DNA from: Scalindua sp964344685
Lineage (GTDB): Bacteria > Planctomycetota > Brocadiia > Brocadiales > Scalinduaceae
Direction: 5' to 3'
Length of the DNA stretch: 64,000 nt
Assembly: GCA_964344685.1 (NCBI GenBank)
Contig: CAYFOK010000009.1
Location: 62,001 to 126,000 of the forward strand
Below the pieces are notes generated by a model that worked only from the letters and a program-made list of their open reading frames with translations, made no database searches and was not told the origin of the DNA. This document shows, piece after piece, positions 44,836 through 53,912 of this stretch; the stretch's first letter is position 1; every line of letters starts with the position of its first letter. The position numbers and the translations under genes were made by a program.

Positions 44836-46371
44836 ATGATGATAAAATACACAATTCCGATATTGATCATTTCTGTATTACCTGTTCTTCCTGAAAATAC
44901 CATTTTTGGTATTGAAAACCGTAGTTACTATTATGATCTTGGTGTTTCTCATTACGATAAAGGTGATATTGACGATGCAATTGCAGCCTGGGAAAAGGCT
45001 GTAATTGTGAATCCTGAATTTGTGGAGGCATACTATAATTTGGGGAGCGCCTATGAGGAAAAAGGGTTATTAGATAAAGCCGTGTTTGCCTGGGATAAGG
45101 TAATCGAGATTACTCCTTCTGATATCGATGTTTATTATAATATGGGAGTTGCATATACCCGGAAGGGTATGTATACAAAGGCTAAAGCAATATTAAAGAG
45201 GGGAATTAAAGTGGACCCTGATGATCAGGAAATACATTATTTCCTTGGTCTTGTGTTTATGAGTACAGGTGAGCTGGATAATGCAATCAAGGAGTTCAAA
45301 AATACCTTAAATTTAGATCCTGATCATGCAGGAGCCTGTTATAGTCTGGGAAATGCTTATTATGACAAGGATATGTTAGATGCGGCACTTGCATCGTATC
45401 GAAACGCTGTGAAAATAAACGATAATTATGCTGATGCTTACAACAACATTGGCTCTATTTTATATGATAAGGGGATGTTTGATGATGCCATTACTGCATG
45501 GAAAAAGACTATCAGGATTGATCCAAACTTCGTAGATGCTTATTATAACCTTGGGAACGCTTATGATGAAAAGGGAATGTTTTACGAGTCTGTTGCTGTA
45601 TGGAGAAAGGCTCTTGAGCTAAACCCGGACATGTTAGACGCTCGCTATAATCTTGGAGTTGTTTATACCAACAATAAGATGTACAAAGAGGCGATAAGGG
45701 AGTATAAGCAGGTTATAAGAGCTATACCTGATGATCCGGAAACTCTTATTGGTTTAGGTATTGCTTACAAGGGTGGAGGGCTGGCACATAAGGCACTTCG
45801 TCAATTTAAGAAAGCTCTTGGTGTCCAGCCTCAAAATGTTTTGGCGCTTAATAATATAGGACTTATTTATATTAGTAAGGGGCAATATGATAAAGCAATT
45901 TCTCTTTACGAGGAGTTGTTGAATATTTTACCCGATTATCTGGATGGATTATATAACCTTGGATTGGCATGTTACTTTACAGGCGATATTGATGAAGCAA
46001 TTAATACATGGGAGAAGGTGGCAAGTATTGATCCGGCTTATAAAAATGTGTACAATGACCTCTCTGTATCTTATAAAAAGAGAGGTTCGTTCCGTGATTC
46101 AATAGCTGCACACGAAAGAGCACTCGAAGAGCAAGGAAAAAGCGATAAGGGCTTTGCAATAGTGCTCCCTGCTCGTGCAAAGGAGGAAGATATGCTTGTG
46201 GTGAATCGGAGGAAGTTGTTGCCGGCGGTAACAATTGGCTTGTCTCAGGAAGAGGCTGAAAAACTTGCTAAGGTTCTTGGAGAGAGTAATGTAGAAATTA
46301 GTTTTTGTCTGGAGCTTCTTGCTGACATTGAATTCACAGTGTTGGAAGATAAAATTGCCAGTAATAGATAG
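44836..46371 (+). CDS. Exported TPR-repeat protein
   Basis: About 511 residues: a hydrophobic N-terminus (YTIPILIISVLPVLP) acting as signal or anchor, then some 12 tetratricopeptide repeats with the consensus AYYNLGxAYDEKGMxxxAIxxWKKAIxIDP, and a non-TPR tail of about 90 residues. The repeats resemble those of the 23756-26095 protein, pointing to a related scaffold family. ATG 44836 is chosen to start the signal; GTG 44821 in frame is an alternative. TIGR00725, accB and accC follow in the same direction. Confidence 0.8.
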   Translation: MMIKYTIPILIISVLPVLPENTIFGIENRSYYYDLGVSHYDKGDIDDAIAAWEKAVIVNPEFVEAYYNLGSAYEEKGLLDKAVFAWDKVIEITPSDIDVYYNMGVAYTRKGMYTKAKAILKRGIKVDPDDQEIHYFLGLVFMSTGELDNAIKEFKNTLNLDPDHAGACYSLGNAYYDKDMLDAALASYRNAVKINDNYADAYNNIGSILYDKGMFDDAITAWKKTIRIDPNFVDAYYNLGNAYDEKGMFYESVAVWRKALELNPDMLDARYNLGVVYTNNKMYKEAIREYKQVIRAIPDDPETLIGLGIAYKGGGLAHKALRQFKKALGVQPQNVLALNNIGLIYISKGQYDKAISLYEELLNILPDYLDGLYNLGLACYFTGDIDEAINTWEKVASIDPAYKNVYNDLSVSYKKRGSFRDSIAAHERALEEQGKSDKGFAIVLPARAKEEDMLVVNRRKLLPAVTIGLSQEEAEKLAKVLGESNVEISFCLELLADIEFTVLEDKIASNR

Positions 46372-46377
46372 TAGGTA

Positions 46378-46902
46378 ATGCCAAATAAGATTTGTATATC
46401 CGTAATTGGGAGTGGTGATGAGGCGTTAAGTCCTGAAGCCGCTAAGACTGCAAATGAAGTGGGTAGTGAAATAGCAAAGCGTAATGCAGTCCTGATATGT
46501 GGAGGCCTTGGTGGGGTAATGGCTGAAGCTGCTAAAGGGGCCAAAGAGAATGGCGGCTTCACGATCGGGATTTTGCCAGGGGAAGATCCCGGCGGTGCGA
46601 ATCCCTTTATAGATGTTGTTTTGCCTACAGGTTTGGGATTTGCTCGGAATATCCTGGTTGCATATTCCGGGGATGCTGTAATTGCCTTAAGTGGTAAACT
46701 AGGTACTCTCTCGGAAATCAGTTTTGCTCTTTTAAAAAAGAAACCCGTAATCGGGATTCATACTTGGAATTTAGAACAGCTATCTGGTAGAATGCCTCCT
46801 TTTGAGGTACAAGCTTATGGGGACAGCATAATAAGGTGTGAAAATGCTAAGGAGGCGGTGGATAGGGCCTTTGCTATCATAGAAAATAAAGAGAAATGTT
46901 AA
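46378..46902 (+). CDS. TIGR00725/LOG-like Rossmann-fold protein
   Basis: A 174-residue protein with ISVIGSGDEALSPEA, VLICGGLGGVMAEAAKGAKE and GKLGTLSEISFALLKKKPVIG, the glycine-rich and GT.xE motifs of the SLOG/lysine-decarboxylase-like superfamily, subgroup TIGR00725. Its nucleotide-derived substrate is unknown. It starts 6 bp after the TPR stop and ends 1 bp before accB, so it belongs to that operon. Confidence 0.85.
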   Translation: MPNKICISVIGSGDEALSPEAAKTANEVGSEIAKRNAVLICGGLGGVMAEAAKGAKENGGFTIGILPGEDPGGANPFIDVVLPTGLGFARNILVAYSGDAVIALSGKLGTLSEISFALLKKKPVIGIHTWNLEQLSGRMPPFEVQAYGDSIIRCENAKEAVDRAFAIIENKEKC

Positions 46903-46903
46903 A

Positions 46904-47350
46904 ATGGATCTAATTGAAAAAGTAAAAAATTTAATTTCTTTAATGAATGAGAATGGTCTTGCTGAAATTGAGGTTGAGGAAGAGGCAACAAAAATACGTT
47001 TAAAAAGGAACAGTGTGGACTCTATACAGACGAGTATTCAGCTTCCGGATGTAAAATCTTCATTGCCGGAAGGTACAACTAAGTATTTAACATCTGACAG
47101 TGAGTCAAATATTTCTGAGGTTGTGGCCCCTATGGTTGGAACATTTTATACAAGCGCTCCGGGTGCCGATCCTTATGTTTCTGTTGGTGATGAAGTCGGA
47201 GAAGAGACAGTGGTTTGTATAGTTGAGGCGATGAAGATTATGAATGAAGTTAAAGCAGAGACAAAAGGGAAAATTGTTGAGATTCTGGTAGAGAATGGTA
47301 CTGCTGTTGAGTATGGTCAGCCTCTCTTTAGTGTTGAAGCATCTGGATAG
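46904..47350 (+). CDS. accB: Biotin carboxyl carrier protein of acetyl-CoA carboxylase
   Basis: The 148-residue carrier has an N-terminal helical region (LIEKVKNLISLMNENGLAEI), a linker, and a C-terminal biotinyl domain (about residues 70-148) with the biotinylated Lys in VEAMKIMNEVKAE. It carries the carboxyl group from AccC to the carboxyltransferase in fatty-acid synthesis. accC follows after 280 bp; accA and accD are not in the window. Confidence 0.94.
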   Translation: MDLIEKVKNLISLMNENGLAEIEVEEEATKIRLKRNSVDSIQTSIQLPDVKSSLPEGTTKYLTSDSESNISEVVAPMVGTFYTSAPGADPYVSVGDEVGEETVVCIVEAMKIMNEVKAETKGKIVEILVENGTAVEYGQPLFSVEASG

Positions 47351-47630
47351 TGAAGCAGGAAGTAGTAAAGTTTCTTTTTTAACAGTATAAACGGTGGTGT
47401 TCCCGTCCAGATATACAGTTCCTACGGCCTTGCATTTACTCGCGTGAAAGCAACTCTGTTAAATTGCCACGCATTGTTTCCGCGCAATCAATATATATTT
47501 GACCACATAAGTATAAACAAATCCGGAGTTTTATTCATAATTTAAACCGGAGAAATCATTTTTCGGTAAAAAACATGACTAATTTGTACTTTACGATAAA
47601 TTTTAAGTTTGGGAGGGGTGTGCATAACTT

Positions 47631-48977
47631 ATGTTTTCCAGGATTTTAATTGCAAATAGGGGTGAAATCGCACTCAGAATATTACGGACCTGCAGGGAGC
47701 TTGGTATTGAAACTGTTGTCGCGTACTCAAAGGCGGATAAAAATGCATTGTATCTGGAATACGCAGATGCCCATGTATGTATTGGTCCTGGAGAATCGTC
47801 AGAAAGTTATCTGAATATACCAAGTATTATTAGTGCTGCTGAGATTGCGGATATAGAGGCTATACATCCGGGATACGGCTTTCTGGCTGAAAACAGTCAC
47901 TTTGCTGAGGTGTGTGAATCTTCCAACATTGTTTTTATTGGGCCGAGTTCTGATGTGATGAATAAAATGGGTGATAAAACTCTTGCAAGGAATATAGCAA
48001 TCGAAAATAAGATACCGGTAATTCCAGGAAGTGAATCTACTATTGATGGTCAACAGCAGGCCCTGGAGGTAGCTCACAAAATAGGTTATCCTATTTTGAT
48101 AAAGGCTTCATTTGGTGGTGGCGGGCGGGGTATGCGAGTTGCGCACAATGATATAAGCCTGGTTAATGCTCTGGCTGTTGCTCAGCGTGAGGCAAAAGTG
48201 GCATTTAATGATTCTTCTATCTATATTGAGAAATACATAGAGCCTTCGCGTCACATTGAAGTTCAGATAGTCGCAGATAAATATGGTAATGTAGTACATC
48301 TAGGTGAAAGGGATTGTTCGATTCAAAGAAGGCATCAGAAGCTGGTGGAACAGGCGCCATCACCGAATATATCTGATCAATTACGTGAGGATATTTGTAA
48401 ATCTGCCATAAAGCTTGCAAAGGCTGTAAATTATACCAATGTTGGTACTGTGGAATTTATAGTGGATGCAGAGGGAAAACATTATTTTATTGAAATGAAT
48501 ACCAGGCTTCAGGTTGAACATCCTGTGACGGAAATGCTTACAGGGATTGATTTGGTAAAAGAGCAAATCAGGATTGCCTCTGGTGAAAGATTGAATTTGC
48601 GCCAGAAGAAGATAAAATGTGAGGGGGTAGCAATAGAGTGCAGGATAAATGCTGAAGACCCGGACAACGATTTTAGGCCGTATGCCGGTAAGATTGCTAA
48701 GTGCTGTGCTCCCGGAGGTAAAGGTGTCAGGATTGACTCACATGTTTACACTGGGTATGAGGTTCCTCCGTACTATGACTCTTTATTAGGAAAGTTGATA
48801 GTGCATCAAAAAGGAAGAGAAGAGGCCATAGCCTGTATGAAAAGGGCTTTAAACGAATATAGGATTGAAGGTATTAAGACGACAATCCCTCTTCATCTTA
48901 AAATTATTTCGGATGCAAGGTTTTTGACCGGCGATGTTGACACTCATTTTGTTGAAAATCTAATTGGTGAAAAGTAA
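47631..48977 (+). CDS. accC: Biotin carboxylase subunit of acetyl-CoA carboxylase
   Basis: A 448-residue ATP-grasp enzyme that carboxylates biotin on AccB. Seen: ILIANRGEIALRILRTCRELGI at the N-terminus, AIHPGYGFLAEN, the glycine loop KASFGGGGRGMRV, ERDCSIQRRHQKLVEQAPS, EFIVDAEGKHYFIEMNTRLQ and EHPVTEMLTGIDLVKEQI. Length is standard for a stand-alone AccC. The ATG follows GGGAGGGGTG. The 280-bp gap to accB may hold a separate promoter. Confidence 0.96.
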   Translation: MFSRILIANRGEIALRILRTCRELGIETVVAYSKADKNALYLEYADAHVCIGPGESSESYLNIPSIISAAEIADIEAIHPGYGFLAENSHFAEVCESSNIVFIGPSSDVMNKMGDKTLARNIAIENKIPVIPGSESTIDGQQQALEVAHKIGYPILIKASFGGGGRGMRVAHNDISLVNALAVAQREAKVAFNDSSIYIEKYIEPSRHIEVQIVADKYGNVVHLGERDCSIQRRHQKLVEQAPSPNISDQLREDICKSAIKLAKAVNYTNVGTVEFIVDAEGKHYFIEMNTRLQVEHPVTEMLTGIDLVKEQIRIASGERLNLRQKKIKCEGVAIECRINAEDPDNDFRPYAGKIAKCCAPGGKGVRIDSHVYTGYEVPPYYDSLLGKLIVHQKGREEAIACMKRALNEYRIEGIKTTIPLHLKIISDARFLTGDVDTHFVENLIGEK

Positions 48978-49345
48978 TAACTTAGAAAATATTCGGTAAA
49001 AACAGTATAAAATACGACTTGAAAAATGAGGTTTTTCAGCTTTTGGGCGTGAAAAAGTCGCTTTAGACAGGTATTTTGATCGACAAGGATAGTATTAAAG
49101 GCTTTAATCTGGAATTAGCTTGATTTAACCTTAATAATCGGTAAAAAGTATTTAAATTTTTATGCTTTTGCCGGATTTTTGAATCATTAAATACATTGAA
49201 TAGTTTTTTCTTGACACAATAAAGGGGTCTTGCTAAAATCCCGAACCTCTTGTGGTTGGACACTTATTGTTTTAGTCTTGGTTTCAGGGGTTTACGTATT
49301 AGTTTTTGTCAGATAATTTAAGATAAATCAGAAGGGAGTTACCAT
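48978..49345. other. Spacer between accC and the hydrazine synthase locus
   Basis: No gene is supported. A weak TGAAAAA/TTTTTCA hairpin near 49020-49040 may end the accC transcript. The strong promoter at 49211-49239 is listed separately. Confidence 0.4.
49211..49239 (+). promoter_or_regulatory. Near-consensus sigma-70 promoter of the electron-transfer genes
   Basis: TTGACA (49211-49216), a 17-bp spacer and TAAAAT (49234-49239). The predicted leader to the ATG at 49346 is about 100 nt. Confidence 0.6.
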
Positions 49346-50089
49346 ATGTTTGGCCGTAATTTAAGAAGATTTGTTTTGACGTTTGCAGCTATATCTTTGT
49401 CACTTGTAATCTTCCAGAGTAGCCAGAGTTTTGCCGCGAAGCAGAAGTGGAAATTCATGAGTAATTCTGGCTGTAAGTGTCATATGTCTAAAGGTTGTTT
49501 TGAAGGTGAAGAATACAAGAAGATGAAGAATCAGCATTACAACACTTTTAAGAGGTTGGAAACTGATGAAGATAAGAGTAACCCTGAGTGCCTTAAGTGT
49601 CATGCTACAGCTTTAGGCATGAAAATAAAGAAGGGTAAGTCTAAGCAGGGTAGTAAAGACTTTATTGAAAACGTTGGATGTGAAGCTTGTCACGGGCCTG
49701 GTGAAGGATACATAAAAGTAAAGAAAAATTACAATGGTAAAGGCAAAGATGCATTCAAAAAGCTCTTGCAGAAAGATCCGATGGCTGCCAGAAAGGCTCA
49801 ATACGATGCAGGCTTAATTGTTGCTGGAATTAATACCAAGGCAATAAAAGACCAGTGTCTGCAGTGCCACTGGGAAGATGCAGGTTCCAAAAATAAATGT
49901 CCTAAGTGTGAAGGTAAGAAGAATAGCAAAGGAAAAGATAGGCTTTTTACTAAAGATTACATTAAGAGAGATGATCATAGAGACCATGATGCTATAGATG
50001 ACGTTCTGCCAAAGGTGGACAAAAAGAAATGGAAAGGTTATATAGAGCAGGATCCGTGGTTTAAGACAAAGCCTCCTAATGCTAAATAA
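49346..50089 (+). CDS. Triheme c-type cytochrome (cytochrome c554-like), electron-transfer module
   Basis: The 247-residue protein has a signal peptide (VLTFAAISLSLVIFQSSQSFA). It has three canonical heme motifs: CLKCH (about residue 79), CEACH (about 112) and CLQCH (about 172). An extra CKCH at about residue 45 lacks one spacer residue and may not bind heme, and CPKCEG near residue 190 has no His. The mature protein is very Lys-rich, fitting docking to an acidic partner. By content and position it corresponds to the triheme protein encoded upstream of hydrazine synthase in Kuenenia (kuste2854, from memory), proposed to deliver electrons to the synthase in the anammoxosome. GAAGGGAG lies 7-8 bp before the ATG. 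Confidence 0.83.
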   Translation: MFGRNLRRFVLTFAAISLSLVIFQSSQSFAAKQKWKFMSNSGCKCHMSKGCFEGEEYKKMKNQHYNTFKRLETDEDKSNPECLKCHATALGMKIKKGKSKQGSKDFIENVGCEACHGPGEGYIKVKKNYNGKGKDAFKKLLQKDPMAARKAQYDAGLIVAGINTKAIKDQCLQCHWEDAGSKNKCPKCEGKKNSKGKDRLFTKDYIKRDDHRDHDAIDDVLPKVDKKKWKGYIEQDPWFKTKPPNAK

Positions 50090-50178
50090 ATAGTTGTTTC
50101 AGTTTTTGTAGGGATTAGTTTGTAGATTAAAGCTTCACATTAGTGTTTATTTAAATATAATTGCAGTAAGTTTTTTTG

Positions 50179-50208
50179 TCTCTCCCCTTCATACTCGAAG
50201 GGGAGAGA
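50179..50208. other. GC-rich perfect hairpin between cytochrome genes
   Basis: TCTCTCCCCTTC (50179-50190) is perfectly inverted as GAAGGGGAGAGA (50197-50208) around a 6-nt loop. There is no U-tract downstream on either strand, so it looks like an mRNA processing or stabilising hairpin rather than a classical terminator. Confidence 0.55.
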
Positions 50209-50308
50209 TGATTGCGGAGCTTGCTGGTTGAAGATATTTGTCGAAGTTTAGGGTTTGCCCACTATAAAAGTACTATCTTTCTTTAAACAAAGAGGAGGAA
50301 ATCATAAA

Positions 50309-51319
50309 GTGGTATCATTGTTAAAATCAACGATAGGAGTCTCTAAAGATAGTAAAATCTGTAAGCTTGTAATCATTTCGTGTTGTATTATATCATGTCT
50401 TGTTTTCATATCATCTTTTTCATCAAAAAATCTCTTTGCTCAAGAGAACAGTGACTGTATGGAGTGTCATACTGATCCGTCAGCGGTAGATACCAAGGTT
50501 AGAGTTGATCATGTTACCGGTGAAGTGGAGATTGTGACAATGCTTGTTGATGAAGAGGAGTACCATGCGTCGGCTCATGGTGGTGAGGATTTTTACTGCA
50601 TCGATTGTCATTCGGATCTGGAGGATTCTGAAGGAGAGCATTATCCAAATTTGCAGCCGGTAGATTGTGTGACATTCTGCCATGATGATCCGGGTGCAAC
50701 ATTTCTGGAGGGTAGTCATGCGAGCTTAATGAGAGAGAATGGGGTACAGCTGCCTACCTGTAAACATTGCCATACAGGGCAAAAATCGAAGATGAATACT
50801 CCCAGGGCTGATAATCTGGCGCACAGGGGAGACACGATAGAAAAATGCGGAGGGTGTCATGAGCAATACTACAACTCTTATCGCAATAATTTACACGGAC
50901 AAGTTACTGCAATGGGGCATCTAGGCACGGATATAGCGACATGTGTCGATTGTCACGGGCAGCATACTATACTAAATTCATCAGATCCGGAGTCTACGCT
51001 GGGGCCGGAAAATGCTAAAGAAACTTGTGGAAAATGTCATCCTGGTGCCGGCGATAGTTTTATTAAACATGTTGCACATCCGGGATACAAAGATGTTGAG
51101 TATTACAAGTCGGCATTGATAGCCCTTAAAAATATCAGGAAGGATCCCAGTGAAATTAAAGGAATCGTCAAGAGTCCGCAGACACTGTTAACCGTGCTTT
51201 TCCTGGCGTATGTGGGCCTATTGGTAGTGACATTTGTGCAATTTGGTACACATATGATTTTATCGTGGATTGGCTCGATCTTAGACGATAGAAAGGAGGG
51301 TGGATCAGATCATGGCTAG
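50309..51319 (+). CDS. Multiheme c-type cytochrome with C-terminal membrane anchor
   Basis: About 336 residues from GTG 50309, which follows GAGGAGG; a TTG at 50255 is less likely. After a signal/anchor (LVIISCCIISCLVFISSF) there are six CxxCH motifs (CMECH, CIDCH, CKHCH, CGGCH, CVDCH, CGKCH) plus one CxxxCH (CVTFCH), so six or seven hemes. A C-terminal helix (LLTVLFLAYVGLLVVTFV) anchors it. The next gene, a membrane cytochrome b, overlaps its end. Together they look like a quinol dehydrogenase feeding electrons to the triheme cytochrome and hydrazine synthase (compare kuste2855-2856, from memory). Confidence 0.8.
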   Translation: MVSLLKSTIGVSKDSKICKLVIISCCIISCLVFISSFSSKNLFAQENSDCMECHTDPSAVDTKVRVDHVTGEVEIVTMLVDEEEYHASAHGGEDFYCIDCHSDLEDSEGEHYPNLQPVDCVTFCHDDPGATFLEGSHASLMRENGVQLPTCKHCHTGQKSKMNTPRADNLAHRGDTIEKCGGCHEQYYNSYRNNLHGQVTAMGHLGTDIATCVDCHGQHTILNSSDPESTLGPENAKETCGKCHPGAGDSFIKHVAHPGYKDVEYYKSALIALKNIRKDPSEIKGIVKSPQTLLTVLFLAYVGLLVVTFVQFGTHMILSWIGSILDDRKEGGSDHG

Positions 51320-52220
51320 TAACACTACAACATTATTGCGATTTGGTCGGTTTCATAGATTTGGCCATTTTCTAATTATTATTAGTTTTTTCGGGCTGGT
51401 ATTGACCGGCATGCCGTTGGTGTTCAAGGATTATTCATGGGCACATTGGCTGTACCGCATGATGGGCGGTTATCCTACAGCCGGTAATATTCATAGGATT
51501 TGCGCGCTTATCACTTTCTTTGCGGCTTTCTTGCACTTTGCATACCTGGCCATTGAGACTCTGATAAGAAAAAATAAAGGTATTTTTTGGGGTCCCGACT
51601 CCCTCTTGATACAACCGAAGGATGTGCTGCATATTTTGGGAGATATTCTGTGGTTCTTCAGGCTGGCTAAACGGCCACAGTTTGAGAGATATATATATTG
51701 GGAAAAATTCGAATATTTGTCACTCATGTGGGGTACATTGGTTATGGCTGTTACAGGCTTTGTCCTCTGGTTTCCCGTACAATCCGCTAATCTGGTACCT
51801 GCCAGGATTGCGACCTATGTTGATTTGCCAAGCATAGCTCTGGTTGCACATAGGTATGAAGCATTATTGGCAGCTGGCTTTATCTTTTCAATTCATTTCC
51901 TGCATACACACATGTTGCCTGAAAATATACCTACTGATGAAGCAATGTTTACGGGTAAAATTGATGAGGCTCATGTGAAGCATGAAAGAGGTGCTTACTA
52001 TGACAGGATGAAGGAAGAGGGTCAGTTAGAAGGTTTAAGAGTTCAGCCATCAACTTCTGGGGCGAAATTTATATCCAGATTGATGGGTGTGCCTCTTCTT
52101 GGTGTTGGTTTGCTAATGGTCGGATTCATGCTCTCATCAGTGATATGTTCCCTTGCATATCTTTTTGTGGAGCTGACCAAAAACCTTCATTTTGATATAT
52201 TTAGTATTTTTGCTTTTTGA
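51312..52220 (+). CDS. Membrane-bound b-type cytochrome
   Basis: About 302 residues with four to five transmembrane helices and many His ligand candidates: RFHRFGHFLIII, NIHRICALITFFAAFLHF, LVAHRYEALLAAGFIFSIHF. This is the pattern of a diheme cytochrome b/FdnI-type quinol-oxidising subunit. ATG 51312 is chosen, 12 bp after AGGAGG; GTG 51300 directly abuts that site. The gene overlaps the upstream multiheme cytochrome gene by 8 bp, suggesting a tight complex. Confidence 0.83.
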   Translation: MASNTTTLLRFGRFHRFGHFLIIISFFGLVLTGMPLVFKDYSWAHWLYRMMGGYPTAGNIHRICALITFFAAFLHFAYLAIETLIRKNKGIFWGPDSLLIQPKDVLHILGDILWFFRLAKRPQFERYIYWEKFEYLSLMWGTLVMAVTGFVLWFPVQSANLVPARIATYVDLPSIALVAHRYEALLAAGFIFSIHFLHTHMLPENIPTDEAMFTGKIDEAHVKHERGAYYDRMKEEGQLEGLRVQPSTSGAKFISRLMGVPLLGVGLLMVGFMLSSVICSLAYLFVELTKNLHFDIFSIFAF

Positions 52221-52265
52221 CAAATTACAGGTGTTTTTTTCTCTTTTTTTTGAGGATACCTCAAA

Positions 52266-53654
52266 GTGGTTAGTAGAGTATTAATAACTGATGATGAAGA
52301 GAGGATAATTCGTAACGTCAAGGTTATATTTGATGAAATTGACAATATCGAGGTTGTCAAGGCTCAGGACCTGACTTCGATAGTTGATTTCGTTGAGCGT
52401 GAAAAGCTGCACTTGATTATTACTGACCTGAGGGTGCCTAGAATGGGCAGGCTGGAATTCCTGAAACAGATTAAATCTATGGATTCTGAGTTGCCGGTCA
52501 TTGTTGTAACTGGTGATGATTCGATTGAAACTGCCGTTGAATCGATGAAAGAGGGTGCATTCGACTATATTGTACGGCCTTTTGAGGGTGAGTCACTTTC
52601 AGTTGCAGTGGAAAAAGCGCTGAAGATGAGATCTCTGGCGATGGAAAACAGGTATCTTCGTAAGGAGTTGGAGGCACACTACAATTTTGGGAATATTATA
52701 GGTAATTCTCCTAAAATACTGGAAGTTCTTTTGTTGGCTGGAGATGTTTCCAGGACAGATTCAACCGTTTCAATTTATGGTGAAAGTGGTACCGGTAAAG
52801 AGCTTGTAGCAAGGGCTATCCACTTTAATAGCTTGAGAAAAGGTGGTCCGTTGGTGTCAATTAATTGCGCTGCATTACCGGAGAATTTGCTGGAGAGCGA
52901 GCTGTTCGGCTATGAAAAGGGGGCCTTTACAGGAGCAGAGAAGTGCAAAAAAGGCCGATTTGAACTGGCCAATGGCGGTACTTTGTTTCTTGATGAAATA
53001 TCTGAGATGAATCCTATTGTTCAGGCTAAGGTTTTGAGGCTGATTGAGGAGCGGGAGCTTGAGCGACTTGGGGGCTCAGAAACAATAAAAGTTGATGTAA
53101 GAATTATATGTGCCAGTAATAAAAATCTTGATGAATATGTCAAAAAGGGTCAATTCAGGGAAGACTTATACTACCGTATAAATGTGTTCCCCATAAATAT
53201 ACCTCCGCTAAGAGAAAGGCCTGAGGATGTTTTGCTGCTTGCAAGAAGTTTTGTTGCGGAATTTTCTGAGAAAATGGGTAAACTATCATTGAAAGTATCT
53301 AAGAATGTTGAAAATCTGCTGGTTTCAAGCAGATGGGACGGTAACGTTAGAGAGCTGAGAAATTGTATGGAGCGGGCTGTAATACTGTGTAAGGGAGGTA
53401 CAATAACAGAGGATCACCTTCCTGATTCTTTAGTAAAGGAATCAGTTTCTGGACAAAGGCTCGATAGTAACAAGGCCTATAAAATGATGAATTTTAATTT
53501 GCCGCCTGAAGGAATATCTATTGATGAGCTAGAAAAACATCTGGTTTTACAGGCTTTGAAAAAAAGCAAGAATAACAAAACCAAGGCTGCTAAATTACTG
53601 GGGCTTAGCAGAGGTACTTTCAGGTACAGGCTTGAAAAATATGCTAGTAATTAG
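52266..53654 (+). CDS. Sigma-54-dependent response regulator (NtrC family)
   Basis: The 462-residue regulator has a receiver domain (ITDDEERIIRN, acceptor Asp in IITDLRVPRMG), an AAA+ sigma-54 activation domain with Walker A GESGTGKELVA, the sigma-54-contacting ESELFGYEKGAFTGA and Walker B GGTLFLDEIS, and a Fis-type helix-turn-helix at the C-terminus (TKAAKLLGLSRGTFRYRLEK). GTG 52266 starts the gene. It sits between the electron-transfer genes and the synthase genes, and a sigma-54-like promoter lies 175 bp behind it. No histidine kinase is adjacent. Confidence 0.93.
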   Translation: MVSRVLITDDEERIIRNVKVIFDEIDNIEVVKAQDLTSIVDFVEREKLHLIITDLRVPRMGRLEFLKQIKSMDSELPVIVVTGDDSIETAVESMKEGAFDYIVRPFEGESLSVAVEKALKMRSLAMENRYLRKELEAHYNFGNIIGNSPKILEVLLLAGDVSRTDSTVSIYGESGTGKELVARAIHFNSLRKGGPLVSINCAALPENLLESELFGYEKGAFTGAEKCKKGRFELANGGTLFLDEISEMNPIVQAKVLRLIEERELERLGGSETIKVDVRIICASNKNLDEYVKKGQFREDLYYRINVFPINIPPLRERPEDVLLLARSFVAEFSEKMGKLSLKVSKNVENLLVSSRWDGNVRELRNCMERAVILCKGGTITEDHLPDSLVKESVSGQRLDSNKAYKMMNFNLPPEGISIDELEKHLVLQALKKSKNNKTKAAKLLGLSRGTFRYRLEKYASN

Positions 53655-53828
53655 TTGAAATAGATTGACTTTTCGTGAATACTTTGGTAGTTTGCTGACA
53701 GAAGAAATGTAGTTATTGGTAGAACTCAGCCACTTTTTTTACGTCTTATTTTAAAATAATAGCTGGACAATCACATTAAGTCTTTTAAGTTTTAAGGCTT
53801 ATGGGAAACATGAAAACATTTTGTATTA
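53655..53828. other. Spacer upstream of the sigma-54-like site
   Basis: AT-rich sequence that would hold enhancer sites for an NtrC-type activator. I could not identify a clear palindrome by eye. Confidence 0.3.
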
Positions 53829-53844
53829 TGGCATGCAGTATGCG
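53829..53844 (+). promoter_or_regulatory. Candidate sigma-54 (-24/-12) promoter for the hydrazine synthase genes
   Basis: TGGCATGCAGTATGCG compares with the consensus TGGCACGNNNNTTGCW. The -24 GG and -12 GC have exact spacing, with differences at C6, T12 and the last position. It lies about 70 bp upstream of the Cys-rich protein gene and directly downstream of a sigma-54 activator gene. Confidence 0.5.
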
Positions 53845-53912
53845 ATTGTTGAGTGAGATGCGTGCTTTTCGTTTTATTATAAGGTAAAAGAAATTTGAAA
53901 GGGGGTGAAGAT

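Noticed and set aside
50179..50208. GC-rich hairpin considered as a rho-independent terminator
   Set aside because: No T-run follows the stem on either strand, so it is listed as an RNA hairpin of unknown role.
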